Shown piece after piece: positions 49,701 through 64,000 of a stretch of DNA of 64,000 nt; the first letter of the stretch is position 1, and the number at the start of each line of letters is the position of its first letter. The notes beneath the pieces were generated by a model. The model was not told the DNA's origin, made no database searches, and saw only the letters and a list, made by a program, of their open reading frames with translations. Origin of the DNA: Stropharia rugosoannulata (Eukaryota > Basidiomycota > Agaricomycetes > Agaricales > Strophariaceae); the NCBI GenBank assembly GCA_028532985.1, contig JANCIK010000002.1:2046001-2110000 (forward strand), in the 5' to 3' direction. The translations under genes were made by a program, and so were the position numbers.

Positions 49701-50021
49701 AGGGCTATGAGACAAAACACGATAATAAACCGTAGAACTAAATGGTTGTCCAGTACTTGGAAAGGCTTCAGGCTAAGCTTTGTTTAAGATGAGCAAAGCA
49801 GACAGTGAAAGTTCGGTCCCGAACCGGCAAACTGGTGAGTTGTATATTGCTGTCACGCACATCCAAACCCTTTCAAACAAGAAACGTTGCTTAATCCAAG
49901 ACTACAGAGATTTACGGAGGTTACGATAATTATCAAAGTCCGAAACACGTCCGAGGGTATGAACGATTGAATGGATGATAAATTCCATAATCATACAGGC
50001 TGCTCTTGGGCTGCTCGCACT
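49701..50021. other. Intergenic, PUB-domain gene promoter side
   Basis: 321 bp between two minus-strand genes. It should hold the promoter of the PUB-domain gene and the 3' end of the protease gene. Nothing distinctive seen. Confidence 0.4.
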
Positions 50022-51586
<1,565 letters not shown>

Positions 51587-51742
51587 GGTTGTTGTGGGGA
51601 GGTTCAAGGTCTGAGGGTGACTGATGAGTGACTGCGGGGATCACAACCATTAACGTCATTGTCGGACTTTCAAACTACCATCTTGGTTCCGTTAACATTT
51701 ATTTATTTATTTATTTCCTCCCTTTGCTTTTACCTCTCAATA
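51587..51742. promoter_or_regulatory. 156 bp bidirectional promoter with (ATTT)5
   Basis: Region between the divergent protease and bromodomain genes. It contains a perfect (attt)5 tract at 51,697-51,716 followed by pyrimidine-rich sequence up to the bromodomain-gene ATG. The AT tract could exclude nucleosomes, which is inference. Confidence 0.4.
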
Positions 51743-54189
51743 ATGAGCACTCGCTCTACCCGGCGACCCAACGTTCAAATATCTCTTAGTCCCTTGGAAT
51801 CCCTTTTGCTCGCTCAAGCAACATGGGAGCTGGGTGCGAGTTCCCACTCTTGGCCGGCGGTTGCTAGACTGCTTTCGAAACACCCTCTTTTGTCCCGTCC
51901 TAAATCGTTCTTCAGTGCTCAAGTTCGTATTTCTCAAAAAATACAATGATGCTTTGCACACAAGTTTAATCGTGTGCATCCAGTCCTGCCACTCTATGTA
52001 TGAACAACTTATGAAAGATGCTGGGCTACAAATGTCTGTTGCAGCTTTGGTTGAATCTTACATGTAGTATAACTCATCCCCGTTCATGTCCAGAACTGAA
52101 TCAAACGAAATACCACACGGTATGTCCCTTTATCTTTATCTCAACGCAGCGAAAGATGTCATGAACATTGGGAATAGCACCAATGAATCTCAAGCTTGCT
52201 GAAAATCATTTCCGGTCGAGGCACTCGGAGTTGCGCGAGCTCATTCTCGCCGAGGAAACAAAGTTCAAGTCAGTCAAAGACCTATTCAGTTATTTCTGCT
52301 TCTAACATGATTCAGGACTATTGTGAAAGAAATAGATGAAATACGCTCCGGATTGTGGGACAAGACGAATGAAAGTGCGGCAGTTGAGGTGGCCACCGTA
52401 TCTAAACCGCCCACAATGAATGTGGATGAAGAATGTGTTACTGACGCGACTCAACCTTCAGACGTGATATCCGACGTGTCAGAGCTCAGTGGAGTAACTG
52501 AATCCGCAGAATCGGCTACTCCGTCACATGCTCAGGTAGGTGAAGTCGGGTTATACTTGGGTGTCTACTCACCATTCCCTCAGGAAGACACACTGGTCAA
52601 TGGTAGCGTACGTCAGATTATGTCTACAGACGGTACTAGCGAAAATCCGGAGGCTGCGGCAACGCCGACAACGCCTCAACCAACTTTCAAGTCACAGTCC
52701 CCACCCTCAAATCTGGATATCATGCAATTTCCTTCTCATCCGACAAGTGGTAATGAAGATATGTTAATGGACACCGTGACTACACATTCCCCTGCGCCTT
52801 CCGTAACTCGGGCTTCAGTGACTGCTACTACAAGTCCTGCAGCTTCAGACGTACAAGACGTCGACATGAAAGTAGCGGTTATGAGCAAGGCGCTAGAACT
52901 GCAAGAATACCAGGAAGATCAGAACACCCACACGGAAGTATCCCCGAAGGATCAGCGATCTCCTGATTTAGTAGAAATTCGCATTAAACCTATACAAGAT
53001 GATAACGGACAAAACGAGTTCACAACAGAGGAAACAGAACACGAAGGACAAGAAAGTTTATTTGATAAACATGAAGATGGTGTTCCTGTTACCGGCAAGT
53101 TGGATATTGAGGTCAAAGTATCGGATGCAGAAGATCAAAATTCAGAACGAGCGAATACCCCAATAGAAGTAGAAGTTGGTCCATCTGAAAGCAATCTTAA
53201 CACAACAGAAGGACTTTCGTCTGAGTCGGAAGAAGAACGGAGGGAACCTACTAGACGTATGTGTTGCTTTTCCCTATTTATTTGGCTGACAATACTATGG
53301 TCAGGGTCTACTCGACATCGTAAATCGTCAGTTACGCAAGGCCTTCCATTGCAGACACGGAAACGGCTGAGATCGCAGGCGCGACTCTCAGGATCCGAAC
53401 CGCGAACTGCGGTGGACTCTGAAAACGAAGATGAAACAGAATTACGGGAGGATACGCCACACCCGGAGGAAGAACCCTCTTCACCTTTCGATGGTGTCAT
53501 GACTAGACGTCGTGAAGGTAACTTGATGGGTATTTTGCCTGACATATCTGTTATTGATGTTCTTTGCAGGGAAAAGGAAGGCCTCGTCTTTAGACAATGC
53601 AGAATCGCCATTGGATAAGAAAAGGTTACGTGAAGACTCCGAGCCTGTAGATGACGATGATACAGGTTAGTTTAGCAGTCAATCCTAGTGACACATCATG
53701 ATGACACAGTCGAACAGGTCCCAGCTCTCATAATACTCGTGGACGTATAACGCGACAAGGTACTCGCACCGAAGAGCAAGTAGCATTGAAGCGATTCCAG
53801 AACGTTATAAGCATGTTGCATTCTCAAATATCTCAACATAGGAATGGAAATATCTTTCATAACCCTATCAAGAATTCTGAGGCGCCAGACTACCATGATA
53901 TTGTTAAGCGACCAATGGACTTGAAGACTATCAAAACCAGAGTCAAAGATGGTTTAATCGCCAACTCCCTAGAATTTCAGCGGGACATTTTTCTTATGTT
54001 TGCTAATTCTATGATGTACAACCGACCGGGTTCTGACGTTTATGCTATGGCTGAAGATGTAAGTGTACATTTTTCTTGTATTATTCGTGTCGATGCTATC
54101 ATATTTTATAGATGATGCTTGAAAGTGAAGGTCAAATCAGTGCGTTTCGTCAAACAGAAGGAATGGTGAAGCGAGGACAGCGCCCATGA
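51743..54189 (+). CDS. Bromodomain protein, BRD8/Bdc1-like
   Basis: Probable subunit of a NuA4-type histone acetyltransferase complex, reading acetyl-lysine in chromatin. The start is ATG 51743 (MSTRSTRRPNVQISLSPLES). The N-terminal SANT-like region has LLLAQATWELGASSHSWPAV and, in later exons, SCHSMYEQLMKDAG and NLKLAENHFRSRHSELRELI, then TIVKEIDEIRSGLWDK, the arrangement seen in BRD8-type proteins. A long acidic, disordered middle and a basic KRLRSQARL patch follow. The C-terminal bromodomain comprises LKRFQNVISMLHSQISQHR, NPIKNSEAPDYHDIVKRPMD (ZA loop), LKTIKTRVKDG, FANSMMYNRPGSDVYAMAED with the acetyl-lysine-binding Asn in YNRP. It ends KRGQRP*. Exon joins around 52,080-52,170 are tentative. 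Confidence 0.8.
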
Positions 54190-54615
54190 TTTTTTTCGTC
54201 TTAACGTACTTAATAATAATAATTGTTCATGTTGGCTTTTCGATTTTTTTCTTCTTTCGGTTAGGTAGTATATATAAAACTATACATAGTGTCTTCATAA
54301 TACATTACTTACAAGTTGTATGAAAAGAAACAGAAAAATGATCAGTGTGTCTATGATTCAAATTTTAACAGGTATACCTGCATGAAGATGTGACGTAGAG
54401 CGTAGCCCAAATGTAGCCTTATGTAAATAAGACATCGGCATTTCGTCCGAAATCGGCGCTGTGATATTACCCGAGTTTAGACAGCCTCAAGCTCTATCCA
54501 TCACCTTAAGCTATGACCTGGTCAACATCGTTGTGCCCATAACTTCTTATAGTCGTTCACCTTTACATCATTCAAAGTGTGCAAATTAAATGTCCCTTAC
54601 GCACCCGACACTAGA
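54190..54615. other. Intergenic, no gene seen
   Basis: 426 bp between two plus-strand genes. AT-rich in its first half with a tatatataaa-like stretch near 54,270. It presumably holds the terminator of the bromodomain gene and the promoter of the kinase gene. Confidence 0.4.
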
Positions 54616-56497
54616 ATGTTCAAGTCAGGCAAAATGGCCAGTTCATTCATGCACATTCGTCGCTCCTCAACAGCACTTCATTTCTACCAAAACAGACAGT
54701 TGGAGCTATATGCTGCGAAGGAAGCTAAACGACTGACTTTAAGACAACTCGTTCGTACTATAATGCCAATCCTTTAGTCGTCGATTGTGCAGTTGCCTAT
54801 AACCTCCCAACCAGGTCTATTTTGGGCGACATATGAACGAAGAACGACTCATCACCGTGAGCTATCTGATCAGAACTAATCATGATCATTGCCTGAAATC
54901 TGCTAGAGCGCTAACTATGTTCGTACTGAGCTACCGGTCCGCATTGCACATCGTTTGCGAGACATTCAATCGTTACCATACGTCGTCGTAACGCAGGAAG
55001 GAGTTGCTAAAGTATACGAAGTGCGTTCACTTGCAAAAGTCGACTCAGTCCAGTTGCTCATTGTTAGCTCTAGCTCTACTGGTCAGCTTTCAACAAGTTC
55101 GTTCTGAGTAGGGCCAGCTGTTTTATTTGAATAGTAGTGATCTTTATTGTTCTAGATTTCGACAGTATCCTCTCATTAAAACGGTCGAAGAAAACAACGC
55201 CTTCTGCAACTTCCTGTCTACTCTCCTTCAGGAACAGTAAGGCCCACTTTGATATGAAAAAATAAATCAATGTTTAATTCCAATCCTAGTGCCCCTGTTA
55301 TCCCCAATCTTTCCCTTGGTCTTTCTCTTTCTTCACGTTACTTACCTCCAGACGAACTCGATTCCTTCATGCGCCGCATGCTCGTATCAAGAATATCGCG
55401 CAGGGTCCTAGCTGAACACCATCTCGCTCTGTCAAGGTCATTCTCTAACAGGGAGGCACAGACTGGCGGAGAGCCTCATGTAGGCATTATTTTCACAGGA
55501 CTCAATATTCGACGAACTGTGGAATACTGCACCAGACTTCTTATGGAAACCCGCCTTTGGTGTGCAGACCCCTTGGCTGATGACAAAGTTCCCTGGCCAC
55601 CTAAAATCGAGGTTAATGGACACGTTGACACCACCTTTTCATACATACGGGAGCATCTTGAGTAAGGTTCCGTTCATGATATCGACAGGAAGCTTACTGT
55701 CGCAGATATATAATTTTTGAGCTTCTCAAAAACGTAAGCGCATGTTTTGCTCAATAACTGATTCTTCCTGTTTATTAGTTCCCTTCTAGTCAATGCGGGC
55801 TACATTTGTAAACCACAAACAAACATCCCCTGCACCTGCGATTCAGGTAACTGTGGTTGCTGGTGAAAATGACGTAGCAATTCGCATCAGTGATCAAGGT
55901 AACGCTATATATTGATTATTTTTCTTCATTCAACAACTCGACATTAGGGGGCGGACTCAGCAATTCTGACAATGCAATTTCATCTCCATCCGATCTGCTC
56001 TCCTTTTCTCACGTCAGGAATGCTGCAAGACTCGAAAACTCAAGGTTAGGTGCGTTGAGGAGTGCAAGCCAGAGCGAGGATGGTCTGCGCGCTACCGTCG
56101 CCGAGCAGCTGGGAAGCCTTGAGAAAGCTAGGAAACAAGAGTCCTTCGATACTTCTGACGCCCCTCCACAAATTATACACCCTCAAATGGGTATCGGATT
56201 GCCAATGAGCAATATATACGCCACGTAAGTTTATCGCCACTCTGATTGCCAATCTGGTTACTTGAATTCACTCCCTTTTAGTTACTTCGGTGGTACTCTT
56301 CAGCTTGTATCTTTGGATGGTTGGGGTAAGTATAGCTTGTTTCCATCTAACAACTTTATCATTTAACTGTGGCAATATTCCAGGGACAGATGTCTATCTG
56401 CGTCTTCCCAAACTGGTACGACACTACAATCACGGTGATTTAATATTCTTTTTGACGGCAAATACAGGGCACGAATCTGGAAGGGATCGAATTGTAG
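54616..56497 (+). CDS. Mitochondrial PDH/BCKDH kinase
   Basis: Protein kinase of the GHKL fold that inactivates the pyruvate or branched-chain 2-oxoacid dehydrogenase E1 subunit in the mitochondrial matrix. The start is ATG 54616 or the nearby in-frame ATG (MASSFMHIRR), giving a basic N-terminus plausible for import. The regulatory helical domain includes HFYQNRQLELYAAKEAKRLT, LYWSAFNKF and YPLIKTVEENNAFCNFL. The H-box region reads RMLVSRISRRVLAEHHLAL, closer to BCKDK than to PDK. The ATPase part has IRISDQG|GGLSN (G1) and GIGLPMSNIYATYFGGTLQL (G2), ending LDGWGTDVYLRLPKL and GTNLEGIEL*. Substrate choice between PDH and BCKDH cannot be settled from sequence alone. Confidence 0.87.
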
Positions 56498-57318
56498 CAA
56501 TTTTCGATTAGAAAAAAAGCTATGTTCAGCGGGCTTGCAAGAACGGTGGAGGATAGCCCGCGGATGTTTATGGTCAGGGAAAAGCGCATTCGATGCATTC
56601 GTGTAAATTGAACAGCTCGAAGATAACACGCAGTCAGCCAAAAGGCGCTGTGCAAATCGTTTTTTCAACTGCAAGGAAGTTCAAGCAGAGTGGAAGTTCT
56701 AAAAGCCGTGAACTGGATATGTCACCAAGCGAGTGGCTGCAAGATAAACCGAGCACGTTCCAAACCTACAGAGTGGGGTGTTTGAATTGTAATAACTATG
56801 TAAAGGCAGCTCGTGTTTCCGTGGCACTCGGTCCTTGACACGACTTTTGACACTTGCCGCCCGTATTTGGATCTGCCCCTGGATCACCCGACCACACCAT
56901 CTAAAATCCAATGGCGAAGATGTTCTAAGGATGTCATCTATACTAATGTTTGTTGACAGTCTATGAGCATGTGCGCTGTGGACTGTGGACTCATTATGGT
57001 CACTAATTTAGCCAAAGCTGCAGTCTCGCAATGCAAAATGCTATGTATACATATTGTTGTGATACTTTTAGCACGCGATGATCGAACTCCGCTTACCACG
57101 CCGATGAATTAAGATGTGCTCCAAGGTAGGTGCTATCGTCCAATAGCCGACACCTATTATAGGGAGGATGTCAGCGCCCGGCCAGCGATTGGGAAACTGC
57201 GTCCACCTTTCTCATCGACTCCCTATCCACCTCTGTATAACTTTTTTCTAGTTTCTGCGCAAGTTGTCTACTTTCCCGTGCTATCTCTAAACGGTCGAGC
57301 CACCACCGTAGTTGACCA
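56498..57318. other. Intergenic, 0.8 kb, no gene seen
   Basis: Frames here are short on both strands and show no domains. The right part should contain the promoter of the PPxY protein gene; the sequence before its ATG is pyrimidine-rich. Confidence 0.4.
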
Positions 57319-58279
57319 ATGGATTTCGAGCCAGACTATCAAGCCCCACCACCTGCTTATTCTGAGGAGCAGGAATTTGACCAGAAGGTTTCAATTGCCA
57401 CCGAAAGATCCGTTCATGAGCCCGTTCTCGATGCGGACGGTTGGGAAGTGTACGACCCGTATGCCTTTGAACACATTGAGGCAAACACCCACGACAGCCA
57501 ATCAAAGACGAGAAATAAGTCATCCGACTTCTTAGGCATAAGCAAGAACGCGTACGAGGACACAACAAGCGATTTTAAAGCCAATCCACAGAATTATCGG
57601 GGACATTTCATGAATCCTCTAGCTTCAAGTTCGCAATGGCATGAAACTAACAGTCTTGCAAGTCTGGTCAAACCCGATTGTCAGAAGATGGACGGGTCTT
57701 CTGGTTTTAACCGTCCCTACCATCAGCATAAGGGCCATTATTCGTCAGATGGCCAGTGTCACAGCGGAACTCATGCAGATCCAGTGTCGGCTCACGTATG
57801 GCAGTCGGGAAGACATCAAACACCGATTCAGTATTCTTACAACTCTTATGATGTGTGTTCCTCTCCTCCCCTACATGACAATGGAATGTCATATCGGCCA
57901 AGTTATCGGAGCACGTTGAGTGATACCTTTCCACAGTATGGAAAACCCAGCACCAAGTTACGATCGCTCCCACCAACGCCTGGACATCCTCGTCAGCAAA
58001 TTGCGCATCATTCCGTTCAACCTCCTGCTATCAACTTTGATGCGTCTGTTGCTTACAATAGTAGCACACCCTCCATTAGTGGGGGTCATCAGCAGCTGAC
58101 AGCGCATATGTCCTCTTTTGATGGTGATGCTCAGTATGACACATACTCGCTTTACAAGTGAGTTTGGCGCTTCTCTTCGGTACGAACAATGTCTTAACCA
58201 GCTCATTTACAGCGCAGCGGTCTCTGCCCAGTTAAATACGCTCAAAAATCACCGACATCATAACACCTCTACCTTGTAA
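57319..58279 (+). CDS. Disordered protein with PPxY motif (hypothetical)
   Basis: The start is ATG 57319 (MDFEPDYQAPPPAYSEEQEF). Residues 9-13 contain PPAY, a PPxY ligand for WW domains such as those of Rsp5/Nedd4 ligases, followed by the compact EFDQKVSIATERS block that looks conserved. A second ordered patch is DADGWEVYDPYAFE. The rest is His/Ser/Tyr/Pro-rich and disordered, with RSLPPTPGHPRQQIAHHS near the C-terminus. One intron at SLYN joins the short last exon (AAVSAQLNTLKNHRHH) and the stop at 58,277-58,279. About 300 residues, no membrane segment. An adaptor role is inferred only from the motif. Confidence 0.7.
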
Positions 58280-59189
58280 GCTACCTATTACATGACTCGG
58301 CCTATTCTGACTGTAAATGGCCTTGCAATGGGCTTTTATAGTAGCTATGGACAACAGCAAGTACAAACGGCGACACGGTCATCTACATTTCTCAGCCCTA
58401 ATCGTGGATCACACTTGGTTGGGCCAGACTCTCCATATGTCCTTCCAGAAATTCTCGACAATTCAATGCTTGATAATCATAATAATCGACCACCATGGCA
58501 GTAAAAACTTTCATTCACAACTAAATGATTTCCATCTCTTCCGTCCTCGTAAGCTATCATGCGTACACCAGTGTAATTATCTTTAACCGTCTACCAACGG
58601 TCTACTCGACCTGCGATGATGGTATTCCGAAACATGCCACTCGCTTACATCTAATTCAGCTGTTTCTTTTGATTATACTTTATTATCGTACCCATACTTG
58701 TAATTCTAGTTATGTACTTGTATAGCGTTGTACCTCCAGACTTACTCCAAATAGGCTGTGTTAGGCCCAAGTTTCATGAATATCCATGATGGTTACAAAG
58801 TTACTGAGGGAACTCCTGTTTCTTGCCTACGTTCACATTTGATTCACATATTCTGTTATAACTTTACTACTTAGTGTGCAAGAGGTTTATCCTGGATGGA
58901 GTGTTAGACCAGCGATTCCTACGATAAAGTACTTATACTCGTGAAATTATTGTCAGTACGCCACCGAACACCACTCCTTTTTACCTCATAAATTATGGGG
59001 TAACTTGTAGGATTAACGGGTCTGGGTTATCCATTTATATACAGACCTCGCTTACTTCCAAAAGTTTCCACGATGCCAACACGGCGGCATTACCACATAT
59101 GTACTGCTCACTCATCTAGTAAAGTGAGGTTCAGAAGGTTGCCTTCTATCTGTGACTAACGTCGTTAACTCTTAAAAGCCATAGCCATA
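58280..59189. other. Intergenic, 0.9 kb, promoter side of CBK1
   Basis: No supportable gene. Short plus-strand frames around 58,292-58,725 lack domains and may be the 3' UTR of the upstream gene. The right end should carry the NDR kinase promoter. Confidence 0.4.
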
Positions 59190-61182
<1,993 letters not shown>

Positions 61183-61369
61183 ACCCATTAAGGTTAAAAG
61201 TTGCAGAACCCTTGTCAGCAAGACATTCATCAAACACATGTTCTCAAAAACGCTATTGCGCCATTCTTAATCTACTACTTTGAGTCTTTTTGTCTTATCT
61301 TTTCGAATATACAAGTGATGAATTTTCAACACTGCAATATTATACAACGTAGCAATAACTAATAAAACG

Positions 61370-63445
61370 TCATTGATGGACACATCCTACAGGAGTGACT
61401 TCAGCTTCATCACCCGTAGCATTCCTAGCTCTTGCCAGTAGCTGAAGTGCAGCAAGACTGGACAGTGTAAAAGTAGGTGATGATCTGGGTTGTTGATTAC
61501 TCTCAATGATTTCAGAAGCATGGCTCATCCTGGAGAATTCGCTCGAAGATGATGTGGGGGAAAATATCTGCGAAAATCATGTCAATCTTCTAAACTTGCA
61601 TTCCAGCTTGTTTAGAGTATATACCTTGACAGTATTGTCAATTCCACTAACGGCAATTATCGGAAGATAAGGATGTCCTTCCACTACATTGACAACACTG
61701 CTATCGCCTTCGTAAACGCCGTGCAATTTGCCGTTGCCCTTTGTCCAAATAAAGAAATTTCCGTCATCGGAACCAGACACGACATAGTCGTCGTTTGGCC
61801 CTAGATAATTTACTAGGATGCATTGATTAGTATATAGGAGGACGAAGGCCGAAGCAGTGCCAACCGCACCATCCTTTATTGTTGCAACATTGCGTGCACC
61901 AACAAAACGACAACGAGGCATAACGATTGGTACCTTGCAAAGTCGTATGATTTATTCAGTCGTAATGGCCCAATAATGTAGACAACTACACCGGTACTCT
62001 GCTCAGACTTCACTAATCCGTCGAACTCCTAAAAAGCATTACAAGTCAGCTGCTAATAATTCAAATAATTAGTATCATTATTTATGAATGATTCGCGTAC
62101 TTCAGAAGACTCTCCAGAGGACAATGTTTTTGAAAGACTGTCATTATTATCTGCGTCGTCAATCATCGAATACGAATAAACCGAGTCGTTACTGAATGCT
62201 ACTGTTGTCAGTCACGATGTAATACATGAAGGATGAACAAAACCAACAAAGGATGAACTAACAAAGGGATATATTAGCATATGCCACCGTACTAATACTA
62301 TATCACAGAACAGTGGCTCACTTCGTGTTCGATTGAATGCGACGCCCTTGCAGATGTAATATGGTCTCTTCTCCTCACACGCGGGGACTCTCGTCTGCCA
62401 AATTTCCGAACACATGTCGTTAAACTTTGCCCAGCAATGGGTACCATACCCCATGTATGTTCAATGGTACGACGTGAATGCCTCCTATCAAACAAATAGC
62501 CCTAGACTCAGAGAAATCAGTCCAGGATCTTAGTGACATGACTTTATGTCTAATGCATACATGGGGCGCTTCGCCGGCGACCACAAGCAAATGCGGGGTC
62601 AGCGAAGATACCGACATGGTCAAGAGCGGGAATCCAGCATCGATTAAAGGGGCTGAGCAAGACTGTGATCGACAACTATGTGGACTGCGCAGGTCGTGCT
62701 GGCGAACTGTACCGTCCTGGTAAACCATGAGTACTGAAAAGCCTCGCCTGTCAAGACCTGATATATTCAGAACCGACCTCTGAAACTGATAGAAACAAAT
62801 CAGGGCTATCTTCCATCACAATTCTCTTAACAGCGTCTTCGTGACACCTTATAATCGTTGTTTGCAACTGTCTTGACGTGTAAACCTGCGAACTTCCTTG
62901 TGTCGCACTTGCTAATGTAGAGTTCAAGTCAAAAACTCTAATCTGGCTGTCTCTGGCAGCGGTTACTCTCAAGATAACATTCATACATAAGTCTTGTTGA
63001 AGGGAAGATCACTGATATGGCTTACATACGAGAGGAGAAAGGTAACATTTTGGCATTAAAGATATTTGCTCCATGACCCGTTTCAATTACGGTTGAGCAT
63101 GTCAAGGGATAATCTCGTTCAAGCTGAGTGGGGTCAACTTGCCATAACCTAACGGTAGTATCGTCTCCCCCACTTAAGAGGAAGCGCCCATCGCGGGCCC
63201 AGCTCAAAGCGTTGATACAGCTTATTGAATTCATGATAGTTCTGAGAGAGGTAGTAGACTGAGATCACTCACCCTGTGTGCCCTTCCAGAATATCTGACC
63301 GGTCAAGAACCTGGCTAAGTGTGCGCAGGGCACTGTCCTTCCGGAGCCGGGCAACGTCTGAAGGGGCGGATGGAAAACAAAGCAAGGTATCTCGTGGGTG
63401 AAGATAGCGAGCGCGGTAAGCAGCGGCATTGTGCTCGCCAGCCAT
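61370..63445 (-). CDS. WD40 protein of the DCAF6/DCAF8/WDTC1 type
   Basis: Likely substrate receptor of CUL4-DDB1 ubiquitin ligase. The start is ATG 63445 (MAGEHNAAAYRARYLHP). WD40 blades in order are SDILEGHTGCINALSWARDG with FLLSGGDDTTVRLW, TGHGANIFNAKMLPFSS, VTAARDSQIRVFDL, CHEDAVKRIVMEDSPDLFLS, then VSEDGTVRQHDLR, the DxR-containing DDB1-binding box, RFVGARNVATIKD, VNYLGPNDDYVVSGSDDGNF, FIW, and GHPYLPIIAVSGIDNTVKVY. This blade order matches the DCAF family. A short Ser-rich tail (IFSPTSSSSEFSRMSHA) ends near the TGA at 61,370-61,372. Convergent with CBK1 (187 bp). Which substrate it selects is unknown. Confidence 0.85.
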
Positions 63446-63666
63446 CAGTGGTGTTGATAGTGAGGTTGGTTTGGCAATTGCAGTGAAACTGTACTTAATT
63501 TAAATTGCAGGTGAGACGTCGATGACGTCATTGTGAAAATGCACTTTATTACAAAATTGTAGTAAAATTGTAGAGTAGATAATCGGATATATGGAAGATG
63601 CAATAGAGTAAAAAGGTAAATACACATATGGACTAGCGGTGTACATGTTGAGAAGTACACGAAACC

Positions 63667-63987
63667 TCAAGGACTAGCAACGGTCAAAGGATAATCTTCG
63701 TCAGATGAGCTTTCGCTGCTCCAATGATTTTCCGTTCTTGTCTCCACGCCGGATTCGACGTGTAGACTGGGACTAGGACTGTGCTCTAGGGAAAAGGGAG
63801 GCAAAGCAACCTTCGAAAGAGAACTTGAATTGTTGCGAAATCTTGAGAAGAACCCTCCTGACTGAGAATTTGCAACTTGCTGCCCAATCGGCATAGTTTC
63901 CAAATTTTCAGTGTCCTCTGTATTGTCTTCGTCGACTGTGGGAGCTTCGACTTGCGTTGCCCACTTCCTGCGCCTAGCAGAGCTCAT
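63667..63987 (-). CDS. Partial/short Ser-rich acidic protein (hypothetical)
   Basis: An uninterrupted frame from ATG 63987 (MSSARRRKWATQVEAPTVDE) to the stop at 63,667. It has an Arg-rich N-terminus, acidic stretches (DEDNTEDTENLETM; SSESSSDEDYP) and a Phe/Arg segment (GGFFSRFRNNSSSL). It may start here or be the last exon of a gene beyond the window. No domain recognised. Confidence 0.5.
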   Translation of the reverse strand: MSSARRRKWATQVEAPTVDEDNTEDTENLETMPIGQQVANSQSGGFFSRFRNNSSSLSKVALPPFSLEHSPSPSLHVESGVETRTENHWSSESSSDEDYPLTVASP

Positions 63988-64000
63988 AGGGGCGTCTGAA

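Overview
This window is nuclear DNA from a filamentous basidiomycete, most likely an Agaricomycete (mushroom-forming fungus). The genes are dense and alternate between strands. Nearly all are broken by many 45-65 bp GT-AG introns, several exons are only 15-60 bp, and the families include STB6-like, CCDC47/DUF1682, PX-DUF3818 and CYP-type proteins typical of this group. I found no rRNA, confident tRNA, CRISPR array or intact transposon. CDS coordinates below run from first to last coding base and include introns. Intron-exon models were built by hand from splice signals and reading-frame continuity.

Left part (1-12.1 kb): a partial basic, nuclear-looking protein (-), a WD40-like protein (+), an orphan multi-pass membrane protein (-), a 3.6 kb stretch with no supportable gene, then a tandem cluster of three MARVEL-like small membrane proteins (+). 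The third of these looks truncated.

Middle part (12.6-31 kb): housekeeping genes in convergent and divergent pairs: UBC8/UBE2H E2 enzyme (+), THOC5-like mRNA export subunit (-), glucose-6-phosphate dehydrogenase (+), a small conserved-looking protein (-), CCDC47/DUF1682 ER protein (+), an STB6-like protein (-), and a LON/RING ubiquitin ligase (+) that starts 67 bp from the STB6-like gene. The last two form a very GC-rich block. A 3.2 kb gene-poor gap follows, then a cytochrome P450 (-) that is intact through the heme loop but whose last exon appears frameshifted.

Right part (31-64 kb): PX-DUF3818 lipid-binding protein (+), SPB4 DEAD-box helicase (-), CTK1/CDK12-like CTD kinase with an RS-rich N-terminus (+), COP9 signalosome subunit CSN4 (-), a large Tyr-Pro repeat protein (+), a PUB-domain protein (-), a vacuolar pepsin-like protease (-), a BRD8-like bromodomain protein (+), a PDH/BCKDH kinase (+), a disordered PPxY protein (+), the NDR kinase CBK1 (+), a DCAF-type WD40 protein (-), and a partial protein at the edge (-).

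The most unusual object is the Tyr-Pro repeat gene at 43,802-48,505. Its C-terminal half carries about 13 copies of a YPxFxLYPxV decapeptide-like motif. These are delivered by ten consecutive internal exons that are all multiples of three, bounded by eleven phase-1 introns, nine of which split a tyrosine codon after its first T. It is a modular exon-duplication array, and I do not recognise it as a named family.
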